A stretch of 24,922 nt of DNA. It comes from Actinomycetota bacterium (GTDB lineage Bacteria > Actinomycetota > Actinomycetes > S36-B12). Below, in pieces: positions 6,243-14,853 of the stretch. The stretch's first letter is position 1, and the number at the start of each line of letters is the position of its first letter. The stretch is taken from contig CANJCG010000006.1 of the NCBI GenBank assembly GCA_947472655.1, forward strand, positions 1 through 24,922, read 5' to 3'. The position numbers were made by a program, and so were the translations under genes. The notes under the pieces are model-generated. The model did no database searches. It was not told the DNA's origin and was given only the letters and a program-made list of their open reading frames with translations.

Positions 6243-7700
6243 GTGACGCGACCCGCTGCCGTAGTGATCCTCGCTGCTGGCGAGGGCAAAAGAATGCGCT
6301 CAGCCACGCCAAAAGTTTTACACACTGTTGCCGGAAGATCGCTCCTCGGACATGTGCTGGAAGCAGCCTCAGCCGCAGAGCCAGAACATGTCATTGTGGT
6401 TGTGGGTCATGCACGAGAACTAGTTACGGCGCATGTTGAAGAAATCGCACCGTGGGCGTTGACTGTTATTCAAGATGAACAGCGCGGCACAGGCCACGCA
6501 GTGCGCGTTGCACTTACTGATCTTGAGTCCCGCGGAATTTCCCTCACCAATGGACCTGTTGTTGTCTTAACGGGCGACACCCCATTGCTTACCGGACAAA
6601 CTTTGCTGGCACTGCTGCACGAGCATGAATCAGCGCAGGCACGAGCAACGGTGTTAACGGCACAGCTTGGCGACCCGAGTGGCTATGGCCGTATCGTGCG
6701 TGACGATTCAGGCAACGTTGCAAGCATTGTTGAGCACACAGATGCTTCCAATAGCGAGTTGTATATCAACGAAATCAATTCAGGAATGTACTGCTTCGCA
6801 GCAGAAGACCTGCGTGTTGCACTCTCAAAAATCACAACAGATAATTCGCAAGGCGAGGAGTACCTCACCGATGTGATCGCCATATTGCGCAAGGAAAATG
6901 CAGTTGTTGCAGGGTCGATGTGCGCGGATGCCGCTGAAATACTTGGTGTTAATGATCGCTATCAACTTGCGCAGACTGCAGCCATCATGCGGGATCGTAT
7001 AAATGAAAAGTGGATGCGTGATGGAGTTTCTATTCTCGACAGCGCAACAACGTGGCTAGATGTTGATGTTGAACTTGAACCAGACGTCACCATTTTGCCA
7101 AACTCAACCTTGCGAGGCCCCACTTCTATCGCGTCTGGTGCACGTATCGGCCCGGGAACAACATTAGATTCATGCGAAGTTGGCGCGAACGCTTCAGTGA
7201 TTCACACCTGGGCTCACCTTGCGGTGATTGGTGCTGACTCCGCGGTGGGACCATTCACCTACTTACGTCCGGGCACGGTCATGGGAACGCATACCAAGGC
7301 AGGCGCCTTCGTGGAGATTAAAAACTCCAATGTTGGTAATGATGCAAAAGTTCCGCACCTCACTTACGTTGGCGACGGAGATATCGGCGAGGGATCAAAT
7401 ATCGGTGCGTCCACTGTGTTCGTGAATTACGACGGTATCGCGAAGCACCGCACCGTGGTTGGCAAACATGTTCGGATCGGTAGCGATTCCATGTTGGTAG
7501 CGCCAGTGACCATCGGTGACGGGGCGTATACCGCTGCTGGGTCAGTGATTACTGAAGATGTGCCGCCCGGGTCTATTGCAATCGCCCGTGGACAGCAACG
7601 CAATGTTTTGGACTGGGTGCTTCGTCGTCGACCAGGGTCGCCGGCAGCGCTTGCAGCCATAGCAGCACAAAAAGAGCACGCAGCCCAGGAGGAAAAGTGA
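6243..7700 (+). CDS. glmU: Bifunctional N-acetylglucosamine-1-phosphate uridyltransferase / glucosamine-1-phosphate acetyltransferase
   Basis: GlmU makes UDP-GlcNAc for peptidoglycan by acetylating glucosamine-1-phosphate and then transferring UMP. The protein has 485 residues, close to the mycobacterial length. The N-terminal Rossmann-like uridyltransferase half has LAAGEGKRM (10–18) followed by PKVLH, then GTGHAV and LTGDTPLL. The C-terminal half is a left-handed beta-helix acetyltransferase, with RPGT, KAGAFVEIKNS, HLTYVGD and VNYDG. The usual Thr of LAAGxGTRM is Lys16 here, a small oddity. GTG 6243 is preferred because homologues begin a few residues before the LAAG motif; the frame runs back to 6174, inside the hydrolase. 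The stop overlaps the prs start (GTGA). Confidence 0.95.
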   Translation: MTRPAAVVILAAGEGKRMRSATPKVLHTVAGRSLLGHVLEAASAAEPEHVIVVVGHARELVTAHVEEIAPWALTVIQDEQRGTGHAVRVALTDLESRGISLTNGPVVVLTGDTPLLTGQTLLALLHEHESAQARATVLTAQLGDPSGYGRIVRDDSGNVASIVEHTDASNSELYINEINSGMYCFAAEDLRVALSKITTDNSQGEEYLTDVIAILRKENAVVAGSMCADAAEILGVNDRYQLAQTAAIMRDRINEKWMRDGVSILDSATTWLDVDVELEPDVTILPNSTLRGPTSIASGARIGPGTTLDSCEVGANASVIHTWAHLAVIGADSAVGPFTYLRPGTVMGTHTKAGAFVEIKNSNVGNDAKVPHLTYVGDGDIGEGSNIGASTVFVNYDGIAKHRTVVGKHVRIGSDSMLVAPVTIGDGAYTAAGSVITEDVPPGSIAIARGQQRNVLDWVLRRRPGSPAALAAIAAQKEHAAQEEK

Positions 7701-8698
7701 CACTGCAAGAATTTCCAAATCGTAAGCGGATGGTTTTGCTTGCGGGCAGGTCTCATCCTGAACTCGCTCAAGCAGTGGCTGCGCAATTGGATATTCCGCT
7801 ATCTCGCACTTTGGCGTATGACTTTGCCAACGGCGAGATCTTTGTGCGTTTCCAAGAATCTGTTCGCGGAGCTGATGTATTCGTACTGCAAAGTCACACC
7901 ACGCCGATCAATAAATGGATCATGGAACAACTCATCATGGTCGATGCGCTGAAGCGTGCGTCTGCAAAGCGCATCACCGTGATCATGCCTTTCTATGGCT
8001 ACGCCCGCCAAGACAAGAAGCACCGCGGCCGTGAGCCGATTTCTGCACGCTTGATCGCTGATCTGTTCAAGACTGCCGGCGCTGATCGTCTGATGACCGT
8101 CGACTTGCATACGTCCCAAATTCAGGGCTTCTTTGATGGGCCAGTGGATCACCTGTTTTCGTTGCCTTTGCTTGCAGCGCATGTGGGTAGTCACGTTGAC
8201 AGTGATCGCATCACGGTGGTGTCCCCAGATGCTGGCCGCGTTCGAGTCGCTGAGCGTTGGACCGACGTACTTGGTGCCCCGCTCGCGATCATTCACAAGC
8301 GGCGCGACCCGGATGTGCCAAACGAGGTCAAGGTCTTTGAGGTTGTTGGAGATGTCCGTGGACGGGTCTGTGTTGTTGTCGACGATATGATCGACACGGG
8401 CGGCACCATCGTGAAAGCTGCTGAGACGCTCTTTGACAATGGAGCAACCGAAGTCATCGTGGCAGCTACCCACGCGATCCTGAGTGATCCAGCTCGCGAG
8501 CGCCTCCAAAACTCCAAGATTTCCGAAGTTGTGGTCACCGATACGTTGCCGATCGCAGAGGATCGCATGTTTCCCAAGCTCAAGGTGCTCTCGATTGCCC
8601 CGATTCTGGCCCAGGCGATCCATGAGGTCTTCACAGAAGGCTCTGTCACCAGCATGTTCGAAGGAAACCCTGATTCGGCGGATCCCTCCTCCCACTGA
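7697..8698 (+). CDS. prs: Ribose-phosphate pyrophosphokinase (PRPP synthetase)
   Basis: Prs transfers pyrophosphate from ATP to ribose-5-phosphate, giving PRPP for nucleotide, histidine, tryptophan and NAD synthesis, and in actinobacteria also for decaprenyl-phosphoribose where that pathway exists. The 333-residue protein has DFANGEIFVRF near the N-terminus, the catalytic loop FYGYARQDKKHRGREPISA, DLHTSQIQGFF, and the PRPP-binding loop VVVDDMIDTGGT. The GTG start at 7697 overlaps the glmU stop and is preceded by a perfect AGGAGG (7687–7692), so glmU and prs are translationally coupled. Both draw on central sugar phosphates, and the pair is conserved in actinobacteria. Confidence 0.96.
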   Translation: MTLQEFPNRKRMVLLAGRSHPELAQAVAAQLDIPLSRTLAYDFANGEIFVRFQESVRGADVFVLQSHTTPINKWIMEQLIMVDALKRASAKRITVIMPFYGYARQDKKHRGREPISARLIADLFKTAGADRLMTVDLHTSQIQGFFDGPVDHLFSLPLLAAHVGSHVDSDRITVVSPDAGRVRVAERWTDVLGAPLAIIHKRRDPDVPNEVKVFEVVGDVRGRVCVVVDDMIDTGGTIVKAAETLFDNGATEVIVAATHAILSDPARERLQNSKISEVVVTDTLPIAEDRMFPKLKVLSIAPILAQAIHEVFTEGSVTSMFEGNPDSADPSSH

Positions 8699-8724
8699 TA
8701 GAGTTTTGGTCTCTCCTCGGCGAG

Positions 8725-8786
8725 GGTTCGAAATGAACCGTGATCGACGATGGTCAGCGCTATTCGCGCTTTGCCGAGGCTGACCA
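8725..8786 (+). promoter_or_regulatory. Structured leader upstream of rplY
   Basis: The 111-base gap between prs and rplY can form several hairpins. GGTTC-GAAAT-GAACC lies at 8725–8739. A perfect 8-base inverted repeat, TGGTCAGC (8751–8758) with GCTGACCA (8779–8786), encloses 20 bases. An alternative stem, AGCGC (8756–8760)-TATTC-GCGCT (8766–8770), shares bases with the long one, so the two cannot form together. The rplY ribosome binding site GAGGAG starts 10 bases after the long stem. This could be an autoregulatory ribosomal-protein leader or a transcription attenuator. No T-tract follows, so an ordinary intrinsic terminator is less likely. Confidence 0.4.
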
Positions 8787-8809
8787 ACGAGTAAACGAGG
8801 AGTTTCAAG

Positions 8810-9253
8810 GTGTCGCAGATAGCTATTAGTGCCCAAGAGCGTTCAGATTTCGGCAAGGGTGCAGCACGTCGCCTACGTCGCTCAGGCTTGGTACCAGCAG
8901 TGATCTACGGCCAGGGCTCAGACCTACTTCACATTTCTTTGCCAAACCACGATCTAGATCTTGCCCTTCGTAAGTCATTCGTCGTGTTCTCTGTGACATT
9001 AAATGGCAGGACGATCTTGACGATGCCACGCGATGTTCAGCGGGAGCCAGTCAAGCGTTTCATCGAGCACCTTGACCTCATCATCATCACTCCTGCTGAA
9101 GCAATTGCCCGTACGGCATATGGCGTTAAGGCGACGGCAGATGCTGCAGCGGCACTCCTCGAAGAAGAGGCAGCTCGTGCTGCACAGGCATCAGTAGAGG
9201 CAGCATTAGAAGCACCAGCAGAGACTCACGCTGTTGAGGACGAAGCTAACTAA
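8810..9253 (+). CDS. rplY: Large ribosomal subunit protein bL25, short form
   Basis: bL25 (CTC family) binds 5S rRNA in the 50S subunit. The protein has 147 residues. The N-terminal domain is clear, with ERSDFGKGAARRLRRSG followed by LVPAVIYGQG, and covers about residues 1–95. Actinobacterial CTC-type proteins usually add a second beta-domain of roughly 90–100 residues. Here the remainder is a short Ala/Glu-rich, probably disordered tail. The protein is therefore intermediate between the E. coli single-domain L25 and full CTC. GTG 8810 is supported by GAGGAG (8797–8802) 7 bases upstream. It precedes pth by 12 bases, the standard actinobacterial neighbour. Confidence 0.92.
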   Translation: MSQIAISAQERSDFGKGAARRLRRSGLVPAVIYGQGSDLLHISLPNHDLDLALRKSFVVFSVTLNGRTILTMPRDVQREPVKRFIEHLDLIIITPAEAIARTAYGVKATADAAAALLEEEAARAAQASVEAALEAPAETHAVEDEAN

Positions 9254-9265
9254 GGTTCGTGGCCG

Positions 9266-9847
9266 ATGACCTGGATGATTGTTGGGCTCGGCAACCCTGG
9301 TCCAGACTACGCAAACACCCGTCACAACATCGGGTTCATGGTTGTCGATGAATTAGCTTCGCGGATGCGAGGCACGATGAGTCGACATAAGCGTGCCATG
9401 GCAGCGGTCTGTGAAGGTCGCATTGGCCTTCCAGGCTCTGATGCACGAGTCGTGCTCGTGGAACCTTGGTCGTTTATGAATGAATCGGGTGGTCCGGTAA
9501 AAGCTCTGATGTCCTTTTATGACATCGCCGAGACTCACCTTTTAGTTGTCCACGATGAACTTGATCTGCCACTGGACACAGTTCGAGTGAAACTTGGCGG
9601 GGGAGACAATGGGCACAACGGACTCAAAAGCATAAGGAAGTCAATCGGCAACGGCGACTATGCACGAGTGCGCATGGGAATTGGTCGGCCGATTGGACGC
9701 CAAGATCCAGCAGATTTTGTCTTGAAACCATTTACTGGAACAGAACGTGATGTGCTCCCGCATATCGTGCAGCGTGGTGCAGACGCGGTGGAGACGATGG
9801 TGCTTCACGGCGTTGAACGGGCTCAAAATGAATTTAACGGAGGCTGA
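9266..9847 (+). CDS. pth: Peptidyl-tRNA hydrolase
   Basis: Pth cleaves peptidyl-tRNA released during stalled or aborted translation so that the tRNA can be reused. The 193-residue protein is of family length. It has GLGNPG (7–12) with N10, TRHNIGF with catalytic H20, SFMNESGGPV, HDELDLP with D97 (the usual D93), and GGDNGHNGLKS. ATG 9266 is chosen, with AAGG 10 bases upstream; an internal ATG at 9275 would remove MTW and is less likely. The following phosphatase gene begins one base after the stop, so the two are surely cotranscribed. Confidence 0.96.
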   Translation: MTWMIVGLGNPGPDYANTRHNIGFMVVDELASRMRGTMSRHKRAMAAVCEGRIGLPGSDARVVLVEPWSFMNESGGPVKALMSFYDIAETHLLVVHDELDLPLDTVRVKLGGGDNGHNGLKSIRKSIGNGDYARVRMGIGRPIGRQDPADFVLKPFTGTERDVLPHIVQRGADAVETMVLHGVERAQNEFNGG

Positions 9848-9848
9848 G

Positions 9849-10667
9849 ATGTCACAACTCAATGACCAAGATCTCTCACTCCTCATCGCGCAGCAAGCTG
9901 GTCAACTTCTCCTTAAACTGCGCGAATCGTATGGCAACCCATCCACTTGGGATAAAGAAAAAGCCACCTCATTGCGAAAGCAAGGTGATCGTCTCGCGCA
10001 TGAACACCTAGCCGCCGCCTTGTTGGAGCATCGCCCCGATGACGCGCTCTTGAGTGAAGAGGGTGCAGATAACGAATCCCGCTTAGACGCAACTCGGCTT
10101 TGGATTGTTGATCCGCTAGATGGCACCTGGGAATACGGTCAGGGCCGAGCCGACTTTGCAGTTCATGTTGCGCTCTGGGAGCCCGAGTTGAAGAAATTAT
10201 CGGCATGCACAGTGGATCTTCCAGCTCAAGGTTTATGTCGATCTATGGGCGATGTTGTTCCTGACGAGCCAGCCTTTCCAACTGATCGGCCTGTGCGAGT
10301 CGTAGCCTCACGCAATCGCCCACCTGTTTTCCTAGGGCCCGCTCTTGAAATTCTTGGCGCTCGAATGGCCACAGCAGGAATTACCCAGCACGGTTGTGAA
10401 CTCATCGACGTGGGCTCAGTTGGGGCAAAAGTCAATGAGCTGGTTTCAGGCCGTGCAGAACTTTATGTGCACGAAAGTGGATTCTACGAATGGGATGTCG
10501 CAGCACCATATGGAGTTGCCCGCCATTACGGCTTCCTCCCCTCGCACATCGATGGCGCCGAAATTGAGTTCAACCACATGCCGCCCTGGGTACCAAGTTT
10601 GATGGTGTCCCACCCGTTGATTGTCGATATGGCGCGCGATGCGCTTGCGGAGGCATCGCGAGGGTGA
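9849..10667 (+). CDS. Inositol monophosphatase family phosphatase, CysQ-like
   Basis: This is a Mg2+-dependent phosphatase of the IMPase/FBPase superfamily with 272 residues. The metal-binding motifs are intact: SEEG (E70, E71), WIVDPLDGT with D88, D91 and T93, and WDVAAP (W215–P220) near the C-terminus. The layout best fits 3'(2'),5'-bisphosphate nucleotidases (CysQ), which remove pAp made in sulfate assimilation and acyl-carrier-protein turnover. Inositol-1-phosphate or histidinol-phosphate phosphatase activity cannot be excluded. ATG 9849 is fixed by GGAGG (9839–9843) inside the end of pth, although the frame is open further upstream. Its stop overlaps the mfd start (GTGA). Confidence 0.88.
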   Translation: MSQLNDQDLSLLIAQQAGQLLLKLRESYGNPSTWDKEKATSLRKQGDRLAHEHLAAALLEHRPDDALLSEEGADNESRLDATRLWIVDPLDGTWEYGQGRADFAVHVALWEPELKKLSACTVDLPAQGLCRSMGDVVPDEPAFPTDRPVRVVASRNRPPVFLGPALEILGARMATAGITQHGCELIDVGSVGAKVNELVSGRAELYVHESGFYEWDVAAPYGVARHYGFLPSHIDGAEIEFNHMPPWVPSLMVSHPLIVDMARDALAEASRG

Positions 10668-13600
10668 ACCTGAGTGGATTGCTTGACGTTGTTTCACAGG
10701 CCGATTCATTTCGGGATGCACGCGCGCAAGCCTTCAGTGGCGGTCGCATTGCGTCTCCCCGAGCCGTGCAGTCACTGGTTACTGCACTCTTGGCAGCAGC
10801 GACACAAAACTATGAGGGACGCCAACTTCTCGTCGTGACGGCAACAGGACAAGAAGCTGAAGATCTCGCTTCTGCAGTACAGAGTTTTTGCCCGAGTTTG
10901 CGTATCGCAGTGCTTCCTTCGTGGGAGACCCTTCCGCATGAACGCCTTTCGCCATCTTCAGACACCATTGGTCGTCGAGTTGCAGTCATTCGGCGATTGG
11001 CTCACCCTGATATTCACGATCCATTGCTGCAGCCCATCGATGTGCTGGTTGCTTCAGTTCGCGCGGTAGTGCAGCCCATCGCAGGGGGACTGAGTGAAGT
11101 TGAACCGGTGCGTATTCGTGTTGGAGATCAATATGACCTTTCAGCTCTAGTTTCGCGATTAGTTGAACTTGGTTATGAACGGCTAGACCTCGTTGAACGT
11201 CGCGGCCAGATCGCAGTGCGTGGCGGCATCTTGGACGTGTTCCCGCCAAATGCCGAACATCCTTTACGTCTGGAATTCTGGGGCGACGCTGTTGAAGAGA
11301 TACGTTCATTTACCGTCACTGATCAACGTTCGCTAGACAATGTGCCGGACGGACTTTTTGCTCCCGCGGTCCGAGAGTTATTGCTCACGCCTGAAGTTCG
11401 TGCTCGTGCAGCAAAGTTGGCGCAAGAAAATCCAGTTGTTGCTGACATCTGCGCCCAACTTGCCGAAGGCATTTGTGTTGAAGGCATGGAAGCTTTGATT
11501 CCTGTGCTTGTAAATTCGGTGGATCCACTTGTGTCATTTCTTCCGGCACAGACTTCAATATTGATTATTGATCCAGAGCGAGTGCGTACTCGTGCTCATG
11601 ATTTGGCTCGCACAGCAGATGAATTCCTTGCGGCGTCGTGGCATAACGCTTCGGTCGGCAATAAAGCACCAATTGATCTTTCTGGTTCTAATTTCTTTTC
11701 ACTTGAAGAAGTAAAAGACCAGTGCAAGGTTCGCGATCTACCTTGGTGCGAGCTGACTCCGCTGTATGCAGATGAAAGTATTGATCCCAATGCCGGAATT
11801 AATGTTGATGCGATTGGTATTGAGGCCTATCGGGGAGACGTAGCCCAAGCGATCGAACACATGCGCGCGTGGGCTGCGGATAATCGGGCAGTGGTGCTGG
11901 TTAGTGAAGGCCGAGGGTCAGCTGAACGCCTTGCCGAAGCGCTCACAACCGAGGGAGTACCGACCACTTTCGTTGAGGAGTTGACCACTGCGCCAACTCC
12001 GGGTGTCGTCACCGTGGCAGTTGGATCTATTGAGCACGGGTTTGTTTTACATGAATGCGCTCTGGCCGTGATCACCGAACGCGATCTCCTTGGCCAGCGA
12101 GCATCTACGAAAGATATGCGTAAGTTGCCTTCGCGTCGTCGAAGGGCGATCGACCCGCTAACGCTGGCAACAGGTGATTTTGTCGTGCATGAACAACACG
12201 GGGTTGGTCGCTACGTAGAAATGGTGCAACGCGAAATCGGCGGAGCCATCCGCGAATACCTCGTTTTGGAATATGCAGCAAGCAAGCGTGGCCAACCTGC
12301 AGATCGTTTGTTTGTACCCACTGATCAACTCGATCTCGTTACCAAGTACGTGGGTGGAGAAATGCCCAGTGTCCATCGGCTCGGTGGCGCGGATTGGCAG
12401 AAGGCTAAAGGTAAGGCTCGAAAGGCAGTCAAAGAAATTGCTGGCGAACTCATCAAGTTGTATGCAGCGCGCAAGGCAACCATGGGCTACGCCTTTGGAC
12501 CTGATACTCCTTGGCAGCGTGAGCTTGAAGATGCCTTCGCATATGTTGAAACACCAGATCAACTGATTTGTATTGATGAAGTCAAGCGCGATATGGAAAG
12601 TTCGATTCCAATGGACCGCCTTATTTGTGGTGATGTCGGCTACGGAAAAACAGAGATTGCAGTGCGGGCGGCATTCAAAGCCGTGCAAGATGGTAAACAG
12701 GTAGCAGTACTTGTTCCCACTACTTTGCTTGTGCAGCAGCATGTGTCAACCTTTGCTGAGCGATATGGATCATTCCCGATCAAGATCGGAGCTCTTTCTA
12801 GGTTCAATTCCGAAAAAGAAGCCAAAGAAGTTCTTGCTGGAATGGAAAATGGATCTGTAGACATCGTGATCGGAACCCATCGCTTGCTCACACCAAGCGT
12901 GCGTTTCAAAGATCTTGGTCTCGTGATCTTGGACGAGGAACAGCGCTTTGGCGTTGAACATAAAGAGCACCTCAAAGCTTTACGCAACAACGTTGATGTG
13001 CTCGCGATGTCAGCAACGCCTATTCCAAGAACCCTTGAAATGGCGGTAACCGGCATTCGTGAAATGTCAGTTATTCAGACTCCACCGGAAGAACGTCATC
13101 CGGTTCTCACTTTTGTTGGTCCGTATGAAGATAAGCAGATAACTGCTGCGATCAGGCGCGAATTATTGCGTGATGGTCAGGTCTTCTTTGTTCACAACCG
13201 AGTTGAGTCGATTGAACGCGTAACATCTCGCCTCCGCGATTTGGTTCCGGAAGCGCGAATAGCCATTGCGCACGGGCAAATGGGTGAGCAAGCGCTCGAA
13301 AGTGTGATCGTGGATTTCTGGGAAAAGAATGTTGACGTTCTGGTGTGCACGACGATTGTGGAATCGGGCATCGATATTGCGAACGCAAACACATTGATTG
13401 TCGACCGAGCAGATATGTTCGGACTCTCGCAACTGCATCAGCTTCGCGGGCGAGTAGGGCGAGGGCGCGAACGTGCATACGCCTATTTCCTCTACAACCC
13501 AGAAAAGCCACTGACTGAAACAGCGCATGAGCGCTTAGCAACGATCGCTCAACACACCGATCTGGGTTCGGGCATGCAGATCGCGATGAAGGACCTTGAG

Positions 13601-14212
13601 ATTCGAGGGGCTGGAAACCTGCTAGGTGGCGAACAAAGTGGTCACATCGCCGACGTTGGTTTTGATTTGTATGTGCGTCTTGTTGGTGAGGCACTTGCCG
13701 AGTTCAAGGGCGATGAAGGTGACGATCATGCGGAGATGCGGGTGGAATTACCGATCGAAGCGCATATTCCCCATGAATACATCGCTCACGAGCGGCTTCG
13801 GCTCGAGGCGTACAAGAGACTGGCTGATGCGAGCACCGATCAAAGAGTTGATGAAGTCTTTGCGGAACTCACCGACCGCTACGGCCCAATTCCGACTCCG
13901 GTTGAAAGCCTGCTTGCGGTTGCTCGCCTTCGGGTTCTGGCCCGCCGGGCTGGACTCACCGAAATTGTGGCTTCGGGACCGGGGGTTCGCTTCCAACCCG
14001 TGAATTTGCCTGAATCTGCCCAAATGCGTCTGACTCGGATGTACCCACGCACGCTGATCAAGGCTGCAGTCAATACGATCATCGTGCCGAGGCCGATGAC
14101 TTCCCTTGTGGGGGGTACGCCGATCATCGGTGACGATTTGCTTCAGTGGGTGGCGGAGTTGATTCACGCGACGTTGCCCATCACGCCTGAACCTATGGAG
14201 AGCACCTCATGA
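10664..14212 (+). CDS. mfd: Transcription-repair coupling factor Mfd
   Basis: Mfd pushes or releases RNA polymerase stalled at DNA lesions and recruits UvrA for nucleotide excision repair. The 1182-residue protein has the full architecture. There is an N-terminal UvrB-like module, then the RNA-polymerase-interacting CarD-like domain with VHEQHGVGRYV near residue 507. The RecG-like translocase follows, with Walker A GDVGYGKTE (about 655–663), DEEQ (about 757), SATPIPRTL, and HQLRGRVGRG. The C-terminal D7 TRCF domain closes the protein. The GTG start overlaps the phosphatase stop by 4 bases, and the stop overlaps the next ATG by 4 bases. The order pth–…–mfd–lipoprotein–mazG is familiar from actinobacteria. 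Confidence 0.97.
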   Translation: MNLSGLLDVVSQADSFRDARAQAFSGGRIASPRAVQSLVTALLAAATQNYEGRQLLVVTATGQEAEDLASAVQSFCPSLRIAVLPSWETLPHERLSPSSDTIGRRVAVIRRLAHPDIHDPLLQPIDVLVASVRAVVQPIAGGLSEVEPVRIRVGDQYDLSALVSRLVELGYERLDLVERRGQIAVRGGILDVFPPNAEHPLRLEFWGDAVEEIRSFTVTDQRSLDNVPDGLFAPAVRELLLTPEVRARAAKLAQENPVVADICAQLAEGICVEGMEALIPVLVNSVDPLVSFLPAQTSILIIDPERVRTRAHDLARTADEFLAASWHNASVGNKAPIDLSGSNFFSLEEVKDQCKVRDLPWCELTPLYADESIDPNAGINVDAIGIEAYRGDVAQAIEHMRAWAADNRAVVLVSEGRGSAERLAEALTTEGVPTTFVEELTTAPTPGVVTVAVGSIEHGFVLHECALAVITERDLLGQRASTKDMRKLPSRRRRAIDPLTLATGDFVVHEQHGVGRYVEMVQREIGGAIREYLVLEYAASKRGQPADRLFVPTDQLDLVTKYVGGEMPSVHRLGGADWQKAKGKARKAVKEIAGELIKLYAARKATMGYAFGPDTPWQRELEDAFAYVETPDQLICIDEVKRDMESSIPMDRLICGDVGYGKTEIAVRAAFKAVQDGKQVAVLVPTTLLVQQHVSTFAERYGSFPIKIGALSRFNSEKEAKEVLAGMENGSVDIVIGTHRLLTPSVRFKDLGLVILDEEQRFGVEHKEHLKALRNNVDVLAMSATPIPRTLEMAVTGIREMSVIQTPPEERHPVLTFVGPYEDKQITAAIRRELLRDGQVFFVHNRVESIERVTSRLRDLVPEARIAIAHGQMGEQALESVIVDFWEKNVDVLVCTTIVESGIDIANANTLIVDRADMFGLSQLHQLRGRVGRGRERAYAYFLYNPEKPLTETAHERLATIAQHTDLGSGMQIAMKDLEIRGAGNLLGGEQSGHIADVGFDLYVRLVGEALAEFKGDEGDDHAEMRVELPIEAHIPHEYIAHERLRLEAYKRLADASTDQRVDEVFAELTDRYGPIPTPVESLLAVARLRVLARRAGLTEIVASGPGVRFQPVNLPESAQMRLTRMYPRTLIKAAVNTIIVPRPMTSLVGGTPIIGDDLLQWVAELIHATLPITPEPMESTS

Positions 14213-14823
14213 CCATCAACCTTCGACGCGGATTCTTACCAGCAGCGATTGTGGCGCTGGGTCTACTCGTGAGTGCTTGCTCTGGTTCAGCAGGCGATGC
14301 CGCCGTTGTGGGAACCCAGCACGTGACTGAGGCCACCCTTAATTCAACAGTGGCTGATGTGCTGATAGCTCAAGGCTATTCAGTGAATAAGTCGGATCCG
14401 ACACTTGTCACCGCGACCCTGAACTGGCTCATCGTTCAGGATTTACTTGCGCAGGTTGCCACCGACAACAACGTTGTTGTGACGCAAGGCCAGATCGATC
14501 GCGAGCGAGCGGCTGAAGTGAAGACAACGGGCGGCGAAGATGCGCTCAATGCCGCCTACTTGAAGCAAAATGTTGCACCGAATCAAATTGAAGATCGCAT
14601 CCGCTTCTCCTTGATGGCGCAATTAGTAGCCAGGGCTGTTGCCCCCAGAGCGACAGCTGAGCAGGCAACTGCTGCCTTAGTCGCAGCTGTGGTTGCTAAG
14701 AGCAAAGAGGTGAATCCAGAAGTGAATCCTCGCTTTGGCACCTGGGATTCACAGAACCTCCAACTCGGATCAGTGCCTTCTGATTTATCTACCGCTCTTC
14801 CAACTGTGCCTCCAACTCAGTAA
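14209..14823 (+). CDS. SurA N-terminal domain lipoprotein
   Basis: This is a 204-residue predicted lipoprotein. The signal peptide has Arg6–Arg7, a hydrophobic core, and the lipobox LVSAC with the modified Cys24. The mature part looks like the chaperone-type SurA N-terminal domain: VGTQHVTEATLNSTV, then helices rich in Ala and Gln. There is no parvulin prolyl isomerase domain. It probably sits on the outer face of the cytoplasmic membrane, as a folding helper or anchored binding protein; this is inferred from family. ATGA overlap with mfd couples its translation, although no link to DNA repair is evident. A similar small lipoprotein beside mfd/mazG is common in actinobacteria (for example the LpqU position in Mycobacterium, though that is a different protein). 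Confidence 0.82.
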   Translation: MTINLRRGFLPAAIVALGLLVSACSGSAGDAAVVGTQHVTEATLNSTVADVLIAQGYSVNKSDPTLVTATLNWLIVQDLLAQVATDNNVVVTQGQIDRERAAEVKTTGGEDALNAAYLKQNVAPNQIEDRIRFSLMAQLVARAVAPRATAEQATAALVAAVVAKSKEVNPEVNPRFGTWDSQNLQLGSVPSDLSTALPTVPPTQ

Positions 14824-14853
14824 CTTTCGTATCGGTATTGACGGGAGAAACTC

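Noticed and set aside
8717..8726. CCTCG-G-CGAGG palindrome after prs as a terminator
   Set aside because: A one-base loop cannot form an RNA hairpin, and no T-tract follows.
7799..8836. 345-codon open frame on the minus strand opposite prs
   Set aside because: It is fully antisense to a clear prs gene and the start of rplY, and its translation is rich in Arg, His and Asp with no recognisable motif. It is a shadow of codon bias.
9747..9848. Longer start for the CysQ-like phosphatase
   Set aside because: The extra 34 residues lie inside pth in another frame, are Trp/Arg/Cys-rich, and have no family match. ATG 9849 has a proper GGAGG.
12158..12742. 194-codon minus-strand open frame inside mfd
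   Set aside because: Antisense to the conserved Mfd CarD-like and helicase regions; the Cys/His/Phe-rich translation is not protein-like.
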